In this document: positions 14,001 to 25,500 of the stretch, piece by piece | Position numbering within the stretch: position 1 is the first letter of the stretch | How the letters are laid out: every line of letters starts with the position of its first letter | Source of the DNA: Antennarius striatus | Taxonomy: Eukaryota; Chordata; Actinopteri; Lophiiformes; Antennariidae | Assembly (NCBI RefSeq): GCF_040054535.1 | Contig: NC_090796.1 | Location: forward strand, 8,430,501-8,494,500 | Direction of reading: 5' to 3' | DNA length: 64,000 nt | The notes under the pieces: model-generated | Databases searched by the model: none | What the model was told of the DNA's origin: nothing | The model's input: the letters and a program-made list of their open reading frames with translations, nothing else | Made by a program: the position numbers and the translations under genes

Positions 14001-15070
14001 GTATTTTGCCACAATAGTATATATAACAAGGAGAACTGAAAATTGGAAGCTGGAGTAGAAGCTGAGTTAACTTGGTGTTAAGATGTTGCATTTTAATTTC
14101 AAGCTGTGCTTCATTAAGGCTCATTTATATTCAACTCAGTCTTTTTTTTTAACCACTCAACATGGGCATGAGAAACGCCACTATCATGTCCCCTGCCTCA
14201 AACATTCTTCCATAAATAAATTACACAGCAACACAGAAATGAATTAATTCTCTCTCTGGATGCTGGTTGAATTATCTATTACAGACAGGAGAGTGTTTTC
14301 CCAAAGAGTCCATGACTGATGTTTGTGCCATGAGTTTTTGAGGACCAGTCTGGAGTGTGGTGCCAAAGTTTTTACATTTGTTGCCAGAAGGCTTCATCAA
14401 CCAGCTTCCAGTGTTCCAAAACAGCAGGGAAATAATATGGTGAGATTTATTTAATGCAGAGTGAGAAAAAAGAGACCAGTCAGATGAATGTGTTGGCACA
14501 AAGAAGGCTGACTTTGTGTTTTCATCCACACGGAACCTTCATTTCGTTGATTCCACTGCAGATTCAGGGAATTGAAATGTTCCACTTGTTTATGAGATTG
14601 CCTGTTTGTATCTGATTTTTTCTTTTGAAATTTTATGTCAATTTTTTCTTTTTTCTGAAGAATGCTGAAAAATGTTCAGGAACAGTAAGTACAGCAGAAT
14701 TACTTCTATAATAAAGACAATGCTGTAAACCTAAACCAGAAATTTTCTTTTAAAAGACTGTTGTATCAGACATGCCTCCAGGGTGAGGAACTCTTTCCCA
14801 GCAGATATTCTCTTAGAAAACAGAGGTCAGGTTGAGCGTGGCCCAGCATAAACCTGCTGTATGCAGCATCTTTCTCACCAATGAGCACTCATTAATAAAC
14901 TGGACAAGATGAGGTATCCCCTTTGCTCTCTATGAAATTGCAACGCTAAATTGCGGAAGTACTCCACTTGATAAATAATATATACCAAAGCCCCTCACTG
15001 CAGAAAACAGGAATACACTCCCAATGATAAAAAAAAAAAGTTTGCAGTTTAATATTGATGCTCTTAGGAT
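11054..15070. other. Intergenic; possible conserved non-coding segments
   Basis: No gene was recognised. Poly-T runs occur at 11246-11264 and 11279-11292. The 12400-12660 stretch is non-repetitive and rich in TAATTA-type sites (see its own entry). The remainder is AT-rich with many stop codons in all frames. Confidence 0.5.
12400..12660. promoter_or_regulatory. Candidate conserved non-coding element
   Basis: This non-coding stretch has dense homeodomain-like cores, for example CCCTTAATTACATCACAT and GATAATTAATGAGG, and no repeat character. That texture is typical of vertebrate developmental enhancers. The call is from appearance only, since conservation could not be tested. Confidence 0.2.
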
Positions 15071-15071
15071 T

Positions 15072-15073
<2 letters not shown>

Positions 15074-15155
<82 letters not shown>
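15074..15155. repeat. (CA)n microsatellite
   Basis: About 40 uninterrupted CA units flanked by short AT runs. It abuts the 5'-truncated LINE fragment that follows. Confidence 0.97.
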
Positions 15156-15159
<4 letters not shown>

Positions 15160-15199
15160 AATATATATATATATATGAAATATCTACTGTATATCTACC

Positions 15200-15850
15200 A
15201 CAGTAGATCTGACCCAAGGTGCAGGCTATGTAAAGAAGCCCCAGAGTCAGTCCAGCATGTGGTAGCAGGGTGTAAGATGCTCGCCAGCTCAGCATACATG
15301 GAAAGGCACAACCAAGTAGCTGTGATAGTGTACAGGAACATCTGTACCCAGTATAGACTAGAAGTACCAAATCCCAATGGGACATACCACCGAAGGTGGT
15401 TGAGAACGGCAAGGCTAAGATCCTGTGGGACTTCAGCTTCCAGACCGACAAACAGCTGCTGGCTAACAAACCGGACATAGTGGTGATGGACAAAGAGCAG
15501 AAGAGAGCAGTGGTGATAGATGTGGCGATTCCAGCTGACGCCAACATCAGGAAGAAGGAACACGAAAAGATTGAGAAGTATCAAGAGTTGAAAGAACAGC
15601 TGGAACAGATGTGGAAGGTCAAGGTTAATGTGGTCCCCGTGGTAGTAGGAGCACTTGGGGCAGTGACCCCCAAACTGGAAGAGTGGCTCCAGCAGATTCC
15701 TGGAACAACATCTGAAGCCTCAGTCCAGAAGAGCGCAGTCCTAGGAACAGCTAAGATACTGCGCAGAACCCTCAGACTCCCAGGCCTCTGGTAGAGGACC
15801 CGAGCTTGAGGATGACACACAGATACCACCCCACAAGGGTGAGAGGGACT
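15200..15850 (+). mobile_element. 5'-truncated LINE: zinc knuckle and restriction-like endonuclease end of ORF2
   Basis: The translated end of a non-LTR retrotransposon polyprotein. It shows a CCHC knuckle, CRLCKEAPESVQHVVAGC (C-x2-C-x8-H-x4-C), about 15218-15271. A PD-(D/E)xK-type endonuclease core follows, PDIVVMD then VVIDVAIP, and the protein ends RTLRLPGLW with a stop at 15792-15794. CCHC followed by such an endonuclease is the layout of the R2/R4/NeSL/Hero group, which includes fish Rex6; the exact clade is not assigned. The copy lacks its reverse transcriptase. A one-base frameshift near 15375-15385 moves the reading frame from the knuckle to the endonuclease part, so it is dead. Confidence 0.8.
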
Positions 15851-18800
15851 TTTTTTTTTTAAAACCGAGTGCTTTAATATCTTTCATACCAACTGAGATT
15901 GACAAAGAAAAATAATTATACCTTGAAAGTTTTTTTTTTTTACTGTTAAATGCTGAAAGTAGAGGCAAGCAGCATAAGAGTTGATGTAGCTCCCTTTCTA
16001 CAATTATGTCTTACTCATGTCTATTTGTAATCAGGGGAATATATTAACCAAATTAGCCAAATTAGAAGCCATTAAATAGTCAAGACAATGCAAGAAACAA
16101 TCCCTCTTGCTCAGCATGAGATGAAGGTTTGCGTCTGTACTGTCATGAACATGAGGTGGACGTGAACTGTCACCGCAGAGCTGCTGGCCGTGATTCTCCT
16201 GTCACAGCTGCACCCCTTGATTCCCCGCTTGTTACAGAAACTCATTAGCAGATAATTGAATGTAACAACACTGATTATGAGAAGTGCTGAGCAGCATCTT
16301 GGGGGTCTCAGCAATTTAGGAGCTGTCACTGCCATGCGATTATGCTATTGTCTGCAATAATCCAAAGGAGGCATTTTCTGTTTATGGATAAGAAAGTACT
16401 TCTGGTCTACGATGAATTATTGTGTTGTGTTGTTAAGCGTGTCTGTTTCAGTGTCAACCCCTGACCCTTCCCTGTTTTTGAGAATGCCTAGAAACATACA
16501 TATCCTTCCTTTTTCTTCCACTGATTTTACATTAGGGCCCATTTTGTACACAAATCTAGTTCAACAGATTCTCCATTTGAAGTTGTTCATATTATCATTT
16601 CAAACTTATCTTTATATATACTGTTTGTTCATCTCAAATATTTTGTAAGCTAAGATAAAGAAAAGTTTAAAAAGCTCTGAATGTTGTTTTTGTTTTTGAG
16701 CGATTAATTCCGTTTCTTTTCCTATTTTTCGGTTTGTTCTTCTTCAGCTATGCATTTAAACCTTTTCTGGTGTGCTGAAATGTATCTGATCATTAAGTTT
16801 AGTTGATGGAAAGAGAACATCGCAGTGGGTTTGACCTTCATTCCGACGGTGAGGCTCTGAAACAAATGCATGCAGATAATAGGTATTAAAAAGACGATGC
16901 ACACCCGTCTGGTGGCGACTGACAGAACACAATCAGGCTTCAGCATGCAGAGATAATTTCTCCCTTGAGTGCTGGCAGTATAAATGAAAGTATGAACCTT
17001 GCTGTGGTTGTTTGTAATTGACAGATTTCAAATGCAACTTTAAAAACAACACGATTAAAATGTAGATATGGCCGTCTGACCACATATGTGAAGCTTGAAT
17101 TAATTAGCTAATTAGTTTCATTCCCACTATATTTAGCTCATTGGCTCTCATAAAAACTTTTTTTAGAAAAATGATTTTATCATAAATTATTCTTGAGTGA
17201 TTAATTACAAAGCTGTAGGATTCCACACCGTGTTATCAATCCCACGCAATCTATATTAAATTAGATTTCTGATTACGTCGTACCATGCCATGAATACTTA
17301 CAGAAAACTTGATCAATATCTGGACTTGGAAGCAGTGCTCGAGGGAAGGTGAAAGTTTAATTATACTCATTATGTATCATGCACTGGGGAACAGAGAAAA
17401 TTCAATGTGGCATCTATTCAGGAGTAATGGAGATGTTTGAAAATTTTAAAAATATGATTAACTTCATATCAGCCATCGCACAGGAATTCTAATAAGCTAC
17501 AGTAGCTGATATGCGCTGCTGTGCACTCTTGTCTCTGTGGGGGAAGCCACTTGTGTTGTGACACAGAGATGTGGTTAAATGCAACATAAACAGGCATCCT
17601 CCATCTTAGAGTCATGCACTGGAGACAGGGTGCCCACTCATACTTAAAAAAATGTTTGCAGAAACCAAAATAAGAAAGCACATCAAATACAAGTGTTTGT
17701 ACTGTAGAATCATTTTAGAACAGGAGATATGTGCCAGATTACTAAAACAAGAATAAGATTTCAGGGCGCTTCTAAACTGGGACCGTCTCAGTTGCTATAG
17801 CAATGGCAAAAGATGACCACCTACTCTCTTAAAGTGTATGTCTGGCTGTGACCAAAAAAAAATTGGAAAAATAAAGAAGCAAAACCTGAAAAAGCATTCT
17901 TTTATTTGTTTTTTTCTTTTTCTAAATTACTCATTCAATACTTATTTTTCAATGACTGAATACACTGCACATTCAAGTTCACTCTCTTTGTACTGGTGAA
18001 ATCCCTGCTCACATGCAAACACATTTGTCCCACTTCACACATCTCTCTGCTCATAGATGTCTCTCTGCTCTGACATTATTTTCTTCCTCTTCCCAGATAT
18101 CCAGCTGCGACCAGGCGCCGCTTCACATGATGCTCGAGTCTAGGTCTGAGGGAAGGCAGGGAACATTCTTTCACAATCAACCCCTGTTGGGAATACGATC
18201 ACAAGCTGAGTTTCTCACTTTCAATCTTTGACTGCATTTTCCAGCGTCACGCTTGCAGCTGTTTTGCAAAGCGTATCAGGGACAGAGGGATACTTCATGG
18301 TATGGATGTCAGCTTCAGTGTGATTCATTTCTGGGTGCAGAGGAGGTGATGCAGCTGGATTAATGTTGTATGGTACAGTATGTCCCCAGAAAATACTATT
18401 ACTCTGCATTCTGCAACTTAGACAATCTAAAAATACCTCTGTACATTATTTACTGTGCTACTCTCTGCAGAAGAAACATATCTTTATTGATCAGTGCTTA
18501 AATACTTGTGATTTCTGCTTCGAAAAAATCTGTCATCTGTGGAAAAAGCTTTGCTGCATTTGAAGTATGGTCTACAAGATCACCTGAATGATTTATTTTT
18601 CTTCAAGTTGACTCTGAGTCATACATCTAAAGCTACAAGGAAGTTACAGCCTCTTCTGCCACACATTTCATGAACACATCAAGCTGAAAGCATGAGGAAC
18701 AGGGTCCAAATGCTTTCATATTTCTCTGAGCAACACGTTGCAAACATCCCTGGTGACATGCGGAAATTGGCACTGGAGTGGACATGAAATGGGTCTGTGA

Positions 18801-20093
18801 CTAGTCTCCTAGTCGGTCACACAGTCACCTCATTTTCCGGACATTAGCCCTTGCTGAGGAAGCACAGCCGAAGAGTATTTAACACTTTATCTCATGGAGA
18901 CAGCAGCATCCAGTGTGATCACATTCCTCTTGCCTCACTATCCATGCTGTGGACCACCTGCTAAAAGCTTAACATCCTGATTTCTTCTTCCTCGGAAGAA
19001 GAAAATCTAATAAAATCTCCAGCTGAGTAATAATGCATTATCAAGCCTTTACAGAGTCAATTCTACTCAATCGTGGGGGGGAAAAAAACCCCTATCTATC
19101 CCTCCTATCTATCCCTTCAATCTATATAAGCTTTACAAAACTGCAACATTCTGAAATATTATTCCTGGAATGTTTTTTTTTTCTTTCTTTTTTCCAGAAA
19201 ACATTTGGAAATCAGTGTTTATTTATTTATTTTTGCAATTTGGGTGACATGACACATCTAACTGCATTAAATGCGACGCCTTTTTTCATAATCGTCCATT
19301 TCCTCAGCTGAGCATAGCGACTAGCTCAAGTATGACTTCTACGCTGCCACTGGGCTGCTACAGCCCTTTAAGGGGAAAGAACGGGCAATCACGAAGGACA
19401 AGCAGGCCCTCACTAAACAAACCCTGCGTGTCACGGCTGACCTTTCCTTTCTCTTGCACTGTCTGAACTGATTAATCTCCCTTGGAGGCCGATGCACTAC
19501 TAGAGCTTTCTACCACTGTCCGAACTCAACCTGATAACACCTTGAGGAAACTTCCATACTCTGATACAACAGTTGAGTATGATGAGGCGTTGGGCTGATA
19601 ACTGTTCACATTTCCTATCTGACATTCTTGCTGCCCTTGAACTCATTTTCTCTACGAGGGTAACAGATAAACATTCCTATCTACAGATGTGTTAATTTAG
19701 TTTTCAGAAGGAAGTTGGCATTTTAAAATAATCTAGGGGTTCACAAGAAAACCACACCAAAGCCTCGGGAAATCACATGTGACTCAAGCTGACCTTCATT
19801 GAATGCCGGGGCATTACAAAGCTGGGCTGAATTAGCTCTGCCCACACTGCATGTCTAACAACCCACAGAAACACCTTGGAGCCATACAATGTAGTGCATA
19901 AATTTATTTCAACATATATTATCATTTTGCGTATGTATTTTTTTGTTTGACACACAGTACATACAGTATTTACAGGAGATTCAACAAAAACACTTGCTGG
20001 CAGAGATAATTCAATTTGATAATTGGGTCAGGGAACTAGGTTAATAGTTGGCTGCTGTCTACAGCTTTCAAATAACTCAACATAATTTGACAA

Positions 20094-20094
<1 letters not shown>
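15851..20094. other. Intergenic; possible conserved non-coding segments
   Basis: No gene was recognised. The 17020-17290 stretch contains many TAATTA-type motifs (own entry). A small fold-back, GTGACTAG-tctc-CTAGTC, lies near 18796. Everything else is non-repetitive AT-rich sequence without exon-like signals. Confidence 0.5.
17020..17290. promoter_or_regulatory. Candidate conserved non-coding element
   Basis: Contains GAATTAATTAGCTAATTAG at about 17096 and GTGATTAATTACAAAG at about 17197, clustered homeodomain-type sites in non-repetitive DNA. It resembles enhancer-like conserved elements in fish gene deserts. The call is an impression only. Confidence 0.2.
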
Positions 20095-20376
<282 letters not shown>

Positions 20377-22549
20377 CACTCTATTCATCGATCGCCTCTT
20401 GAAAGATACCATACATCTCCTTGACAAGTCATCAGCCTCAAAGAGATAACACGCAGAGAATCAAGTGTGAGGATGGGGAAAAAAATGAGGAAAACAACAA
20501 GGACCATCAACAGCTTCGATTAAGCCTGATGTGTTGCGACGAAGACTTTGATCTGTCAAACAGCTCGTAAAATACTGGGAAAAACAAATATGCAGAAATG
20601 TGTCATTAAGCATAATAAATATCTATCATGGGTGTCTGAGATGTGGATTTGTGACCAGTTGTTTCACGTGGACTCAATTAAATTTGATTTTCAAGAGGAG
20701 GACAGAAAAATCCATGCTGCCACTATATCCACGAAGGGATTCAGTGTCGTAAATAAAGAAAGTAGAGACACAAACACTCACGCAGTCATAAGATCATGGG
20801 CATCTGATTGACATAACAGCAATGCACATTCAAGAAAGAAAATGAATGGTAATGAGGAGATCATGAGATGTATTCGTCATCAGCAGCGTATCTCTGGAAG
20901 ATGAAGCAGTACGGCCAGGATCAATCAATGAGGGATATAGAATTATCCCCCCAGAACATTCAGACCTGGCATCTGCCATTGAGCTGATAAATTCAGATGA
21001 ATCCGCAGAGATGGGAAGGAACATTAATGAAAGGTGAGACTAAGGTTGCTACTTCTGAGCGGGGAAGTTATTGTATTAATATTCCATGTAGATAATCAAA
21101 TATTCAAGCACCTTTAATGATGCCGGAAAAGTAATTTGTTTGGTGTCGACCTGCGGTAGTTTTGACTGAATGAATGAGAAAGGAATGGGCTGTGCTCATT
21201 GACACCAGGAAGCATAATGATTTTATGATGATGTTGCTCAAGGTTATATTGACAGGAGAACGCTGGAGTGTTTGCTAATTTGTGCAAGCCTGGGCGAGGA
21301 AAACAGGGTCCTGCTGAAATAAAATCAAAACAGAAAAAACAGAACAGCAGCTGCTATCATGTTTAACTGTGATAAGCTCTCCATCATATTTCTATTCATC
21401 TATTGTATTATGTACTGTACATTTTGTCAAATTTTGTTGCTACATTTGGTGCCTTGCCCCAACAGTACCTGTAAAACCCTCGCAAGCTTTGCCGTCATAG
21501 AAAATTAGTACCGCTACATGGCTGACTACCTGATATTACAGTGCACTCCTAGAAATATCAAAGTATTTACAGTAAAGAATTGACATTTCACTAAGACTTA
21601 CACTCTATCGAAAATTCTTGTGCTTTAGCATTTGAAACACATTTATGCACATCCAAACACACACACTAGAAAAGAAAGAATAAAAAGAGATTTCTTCCCT
21701 TCTTCTTTGTTCACCATTTTTTTCACAAATGGGCAATCCCTGTATTCTGTTGCGTTACGTTGGAGATGAATCTTGCTGAGAGCAGTTCAGTTGTGTCTTC
21801 CAGCCATTCAGTAGATTTGCATTTATAATAAAACAGGAAGTATCCCACTGATTTTTCCTGAGGTGAAGTCTATTTCTGAGAATCTGTCCCTAAGACTAAT
21901 AGCGCACATGAAAAGACATCTCACACAAACTGCTACGTTAAGATCTTTTTGAGTTTTTCTCTTTATATTTCATTTGAAAAGTTGATGATAAATCCTATGA
22001 ACTAAAAGTTGGTGAGGCGAGGTGATGGTCAAATGCACTAAAATCACCAAACTGCTGGCTGAAACAGCTCCTGTTTAGATAAAGTTCCGTCCTCTCCACA
22101 GCTAACTTTCTGAGATCAACACATACCAGTGCTGATCTATGATGTAAACACAACTGGTGTGATGAGTGGCAAAAGGATATACTGTAATTGCTAATAGCAC
22201 CTCCACAGTGTATGGCAGACGACACACATGTCTGGATGTGAGAACAAGCTGCTGAGAGGTGCAATGTTAGCGGACTCCTAAACACTGCCTGCATGACTTC
22301 TCAGCTTTGGAAGTCTTTGGTCACAAATCAAAACCAAAACAGCATGTGCCAGTGATAAGCTGTCAAAGTGTATACCACTGATTAACTGTGTTTGTTTCCA
22401 CAGTCGGGGATGTGATCCTGAGCTTCTCTTTCATGGTTAAAGTACCTCTCCTTTTTTCACTGGAGTGTCTGTGGTCGTCATTAGCACCTCTTCACAGCTT
22501 GTCATGACTGCGAAAAGCCATCCAGCCTCCAGTGCTAACATGAGCATGG
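20377..22549. other. Region downstream of sbk1; no separate gene
   Basis: The part nearest 22549 should include the sbk1 3' untranslated region on the minus strand, but no clear AATAAA (plus-strand TTTATT) was found, so its end is unresolved. The 20860-21300 stretch is non-repetitive with several AT-rich transcription-factor-like motifs and may be conserved non-coding DNA. Confidence 0.4.
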
Positions 22550-25500
22550 TCAAACACATATTTCAATTGCAGTTGCCATCACCATCTGGCTTTTGTTCTT
22601 GTCTCGGCCAGGAGACTGGTGCTGCCCTGACTCCTCTCTTTGAGACAAAGGGTCGGAGAGGACACTACGTTTGAGTGGTGCTGGACGCAGGCAGGATGTT
22701 CCTGGAGGTGTGCAGGGCTCGGGGTGTCTGTGGGAGGGACGTGATGAAGTGGTGGAACCGGAGGAAGTGCAACTGCTGGTACATGCCCCTGAGCTCGACC
22801 TCTCACCTCTCTTGGCTCGGCAAGACGCTCTGCGTCTGAGTTCGCTGACCAGCTCGTACTTGACAAAGCAGAAGACATCCTTGACCCCACAGCGTTTTTC
22901 TGGCTCAGACGCAAGAAGCCTTTGGAACATGCGCAAGGCATCATCAGTGAAGCGCCGCCATTGAGACGGATATGTTCCTGCAGGACATCCTGCTTTCTGC
23001 CAGCGCCGAAACTCCTCATAGAAGGCGTCGGCCTGCAGCGCTGCCTCCCAAGGGAAATTTCCTGTCAGCATACAGAAGACCAGCACACCAAAAGCCCACA
23101 CGTCCAGACTGGTGTTCACAAGGAATCCCTCGGAACGACTTGCACGACACACCTCTGGCGCCGTATAGGGGATGGTGCCGCTCACACGCTTCACACGGCA
23201 GCCAACACGTCGGGTCATACCGAAGTCCGCCAGTTTGATGCGGCGGCACTCGCGATCAAATAGGAGCACATTCTCAGGTTTGACGTCCCGATGCACCAGG
23301 CTTTTACTGTGCATGAAGTCTAGGGCCAGGCCCAGCTGCTGCATGCAGCGTTTAACCATTTCTTCTGGAAGACCCACCTGAGTAGAGAGGACACAGAAAA
23401 AGGAATAGAAATGAAAAATCTATTGAAGATTTGATTCACGTAATATACAGCAAGTTTTGTAGAAGATGAGCCTACGGGAGGTAATACAAAAATGTGTTCA
23501 GTGGGTTACAGTTCTGTTCAAAGGAACAGGAAAAGATGGGTTGAAAAGTCAGATGCTCCAAAACCGTGAAGCTGAAAAAGAAGAGTCTCTGCTTTGAGCT
23601 CCGCTGCAAACATTTTTAATGAGTCTACAGAAGACCCTTGAAGTCATGCACTACCACCGCATCAACTGAAACAGCACTGGAAAAGTGGGATCTCTATGCA
23701 GAGAAAAAACCAGGACAAAGACAGGTCTCCAATCCCAGGAGAGCTTGTTAGAGCTGCTATGTTTTAACATGGCGACCGGATTGGAGCATCCCTGGCTGAG
23801 TGAGGGTGGTGATTGGTGGCATGAAGAATGATAGCTTTACCTGTGGGGGGATGATGTCAAAAAGGTCCCCCGCGGGCGCGTACTCTTGTCCGAACACATA
23901 GCTGTCTTCAGTCTCAAAAAGCACGTCCAGGACTTTGATAATGAACGGGCTGCAGCTGAGCGAGCCAGTTAGACTGTATTCTCGCAGAAAACTCTTCAGC
24001 TTCGTCTTGTTCTTGGTAACAAACTTCAGCGCCATTTTTGTGCCTTAAAATTCAAAGATAAACATGTTAATTAAGTAAACACATGATTTGAATATCTAAA
24101 AACACCAAAGCGAGACGTCCAACTACACGACCCTGCCTTTGGAACAACTGGTCCATCCATTCATATAATTACATATAATGAATGAATCTCACATCTATCA
24201 CACACCTACAACCAGCTGCTCATAATCACAGCTGGTGAAACTCAGAGGCACTTCTGATCCCAGCAAGCCTCTCAGACTTTCTGTGCAGCACTCAACAACA
24301 TGAGGTTACACCACTATCAGACTGAGACAGCTCTCTAACCTTGATTTTCTTACAATAGAAAATTGAACGGTAGACTTAAAAATCTATGACAAGCCCTTTT
24401 AACTGTGTAGACATTAAAATGTCAGGACTGTGCCTTGAGACTTTGGAACACTCTGATCTGCCTTAACTGATTATTCTCGGATTCAAGCCACACTGGAACA
24501 ATGTGGATTTGGAGTTATGAGATTCTTCTTTTGAGTTATGCCTTTCATAATAAAACAGGGTAAAAGAATAAAGAACTTCATCCATATTTTTGATCTTCTC
24601 ATACCCTTATCTACTTGCCTTGAGTCCGGTGTGCCACCAGGTCCACCTTGCCATACGTGCCCTTTCCCAGCTCGCGGATGTGTTCGTATTGTTTGGCTAC
24701 ATCTGTTGCTGACAGAGAGGTGATGGCCAGGGCCTGCATGTCCTCCACAGGCACCCGTCCGCAGTAACCCATCTTAGATGTTGGGGAGCCCCCGTTGCTC
24801 CCCACGCGGCCCAGTCCGGAGGGAGAAAGCGACAATGTCGCCTTGACGCTGTGGGGCAGGCTAAATGAGGAGGAGAGAAAACTGCTCAGAGCCAGGTTTC
24901 CTTCTGTCCTGGTGATGACAGGTGATGAATATGAAATTCATGCAGGTACGTGTTTATGACAGAAAACTCTTCAGCACCTCATCTCTATTGGAAGACATCC
25001 ATGTATTCCTGACTGTACATTGTGTCCCAGCAGGTGTATAAATCACGAGGGGTTTAACGGACCTTCATATCCATCAATTCGGAGAATGCTTTCAGAAAAT
25101 GGATTGGACTTCCTGCTGTCCCTCTAGATCATTCTGGCCAGTTTACAGATTAGGTAGTCTGAGACAGCACTTACTGGCAGACAGCTATGGGGAAAATCAA
25201 TATGACTGGGTAGAGGGACTAACAAATGGAAACTAATGGAGAGAGTAGACAGCTTCAAGGTGTGTACATGTCATTATGGGAAGCCACAAATCATCTGTGA
25301 CGGCTCTGAAGCGTTCACACAAATTCATTTCACATACAGCTGGAACGTGAGAAAAAGTGTTGCTCACTTTTACCTGGAAAACAAAATTAATTTGCATGAT
25401 GGTTGTCGCAGGCACTTTTGTCAAATTGTTGAAGTACAAAAATGCCGTTATTTCTGATTTTCGAGGTGCAAAACATGAATTGGGTCAAACTAACTCTAGG

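Noticed and set aside
15055-15200. Thr-His repeat frame before the LINE fragment
   Set aside because: It comes from the (CA)n array and merely runs into the LINE zinc-knuckle frame.
22922-23263. Plus-strand frames antisense to the sbk1 kinase exon
   Set aside because: They are shadows of the conserved minus-strand kinase reading frame.
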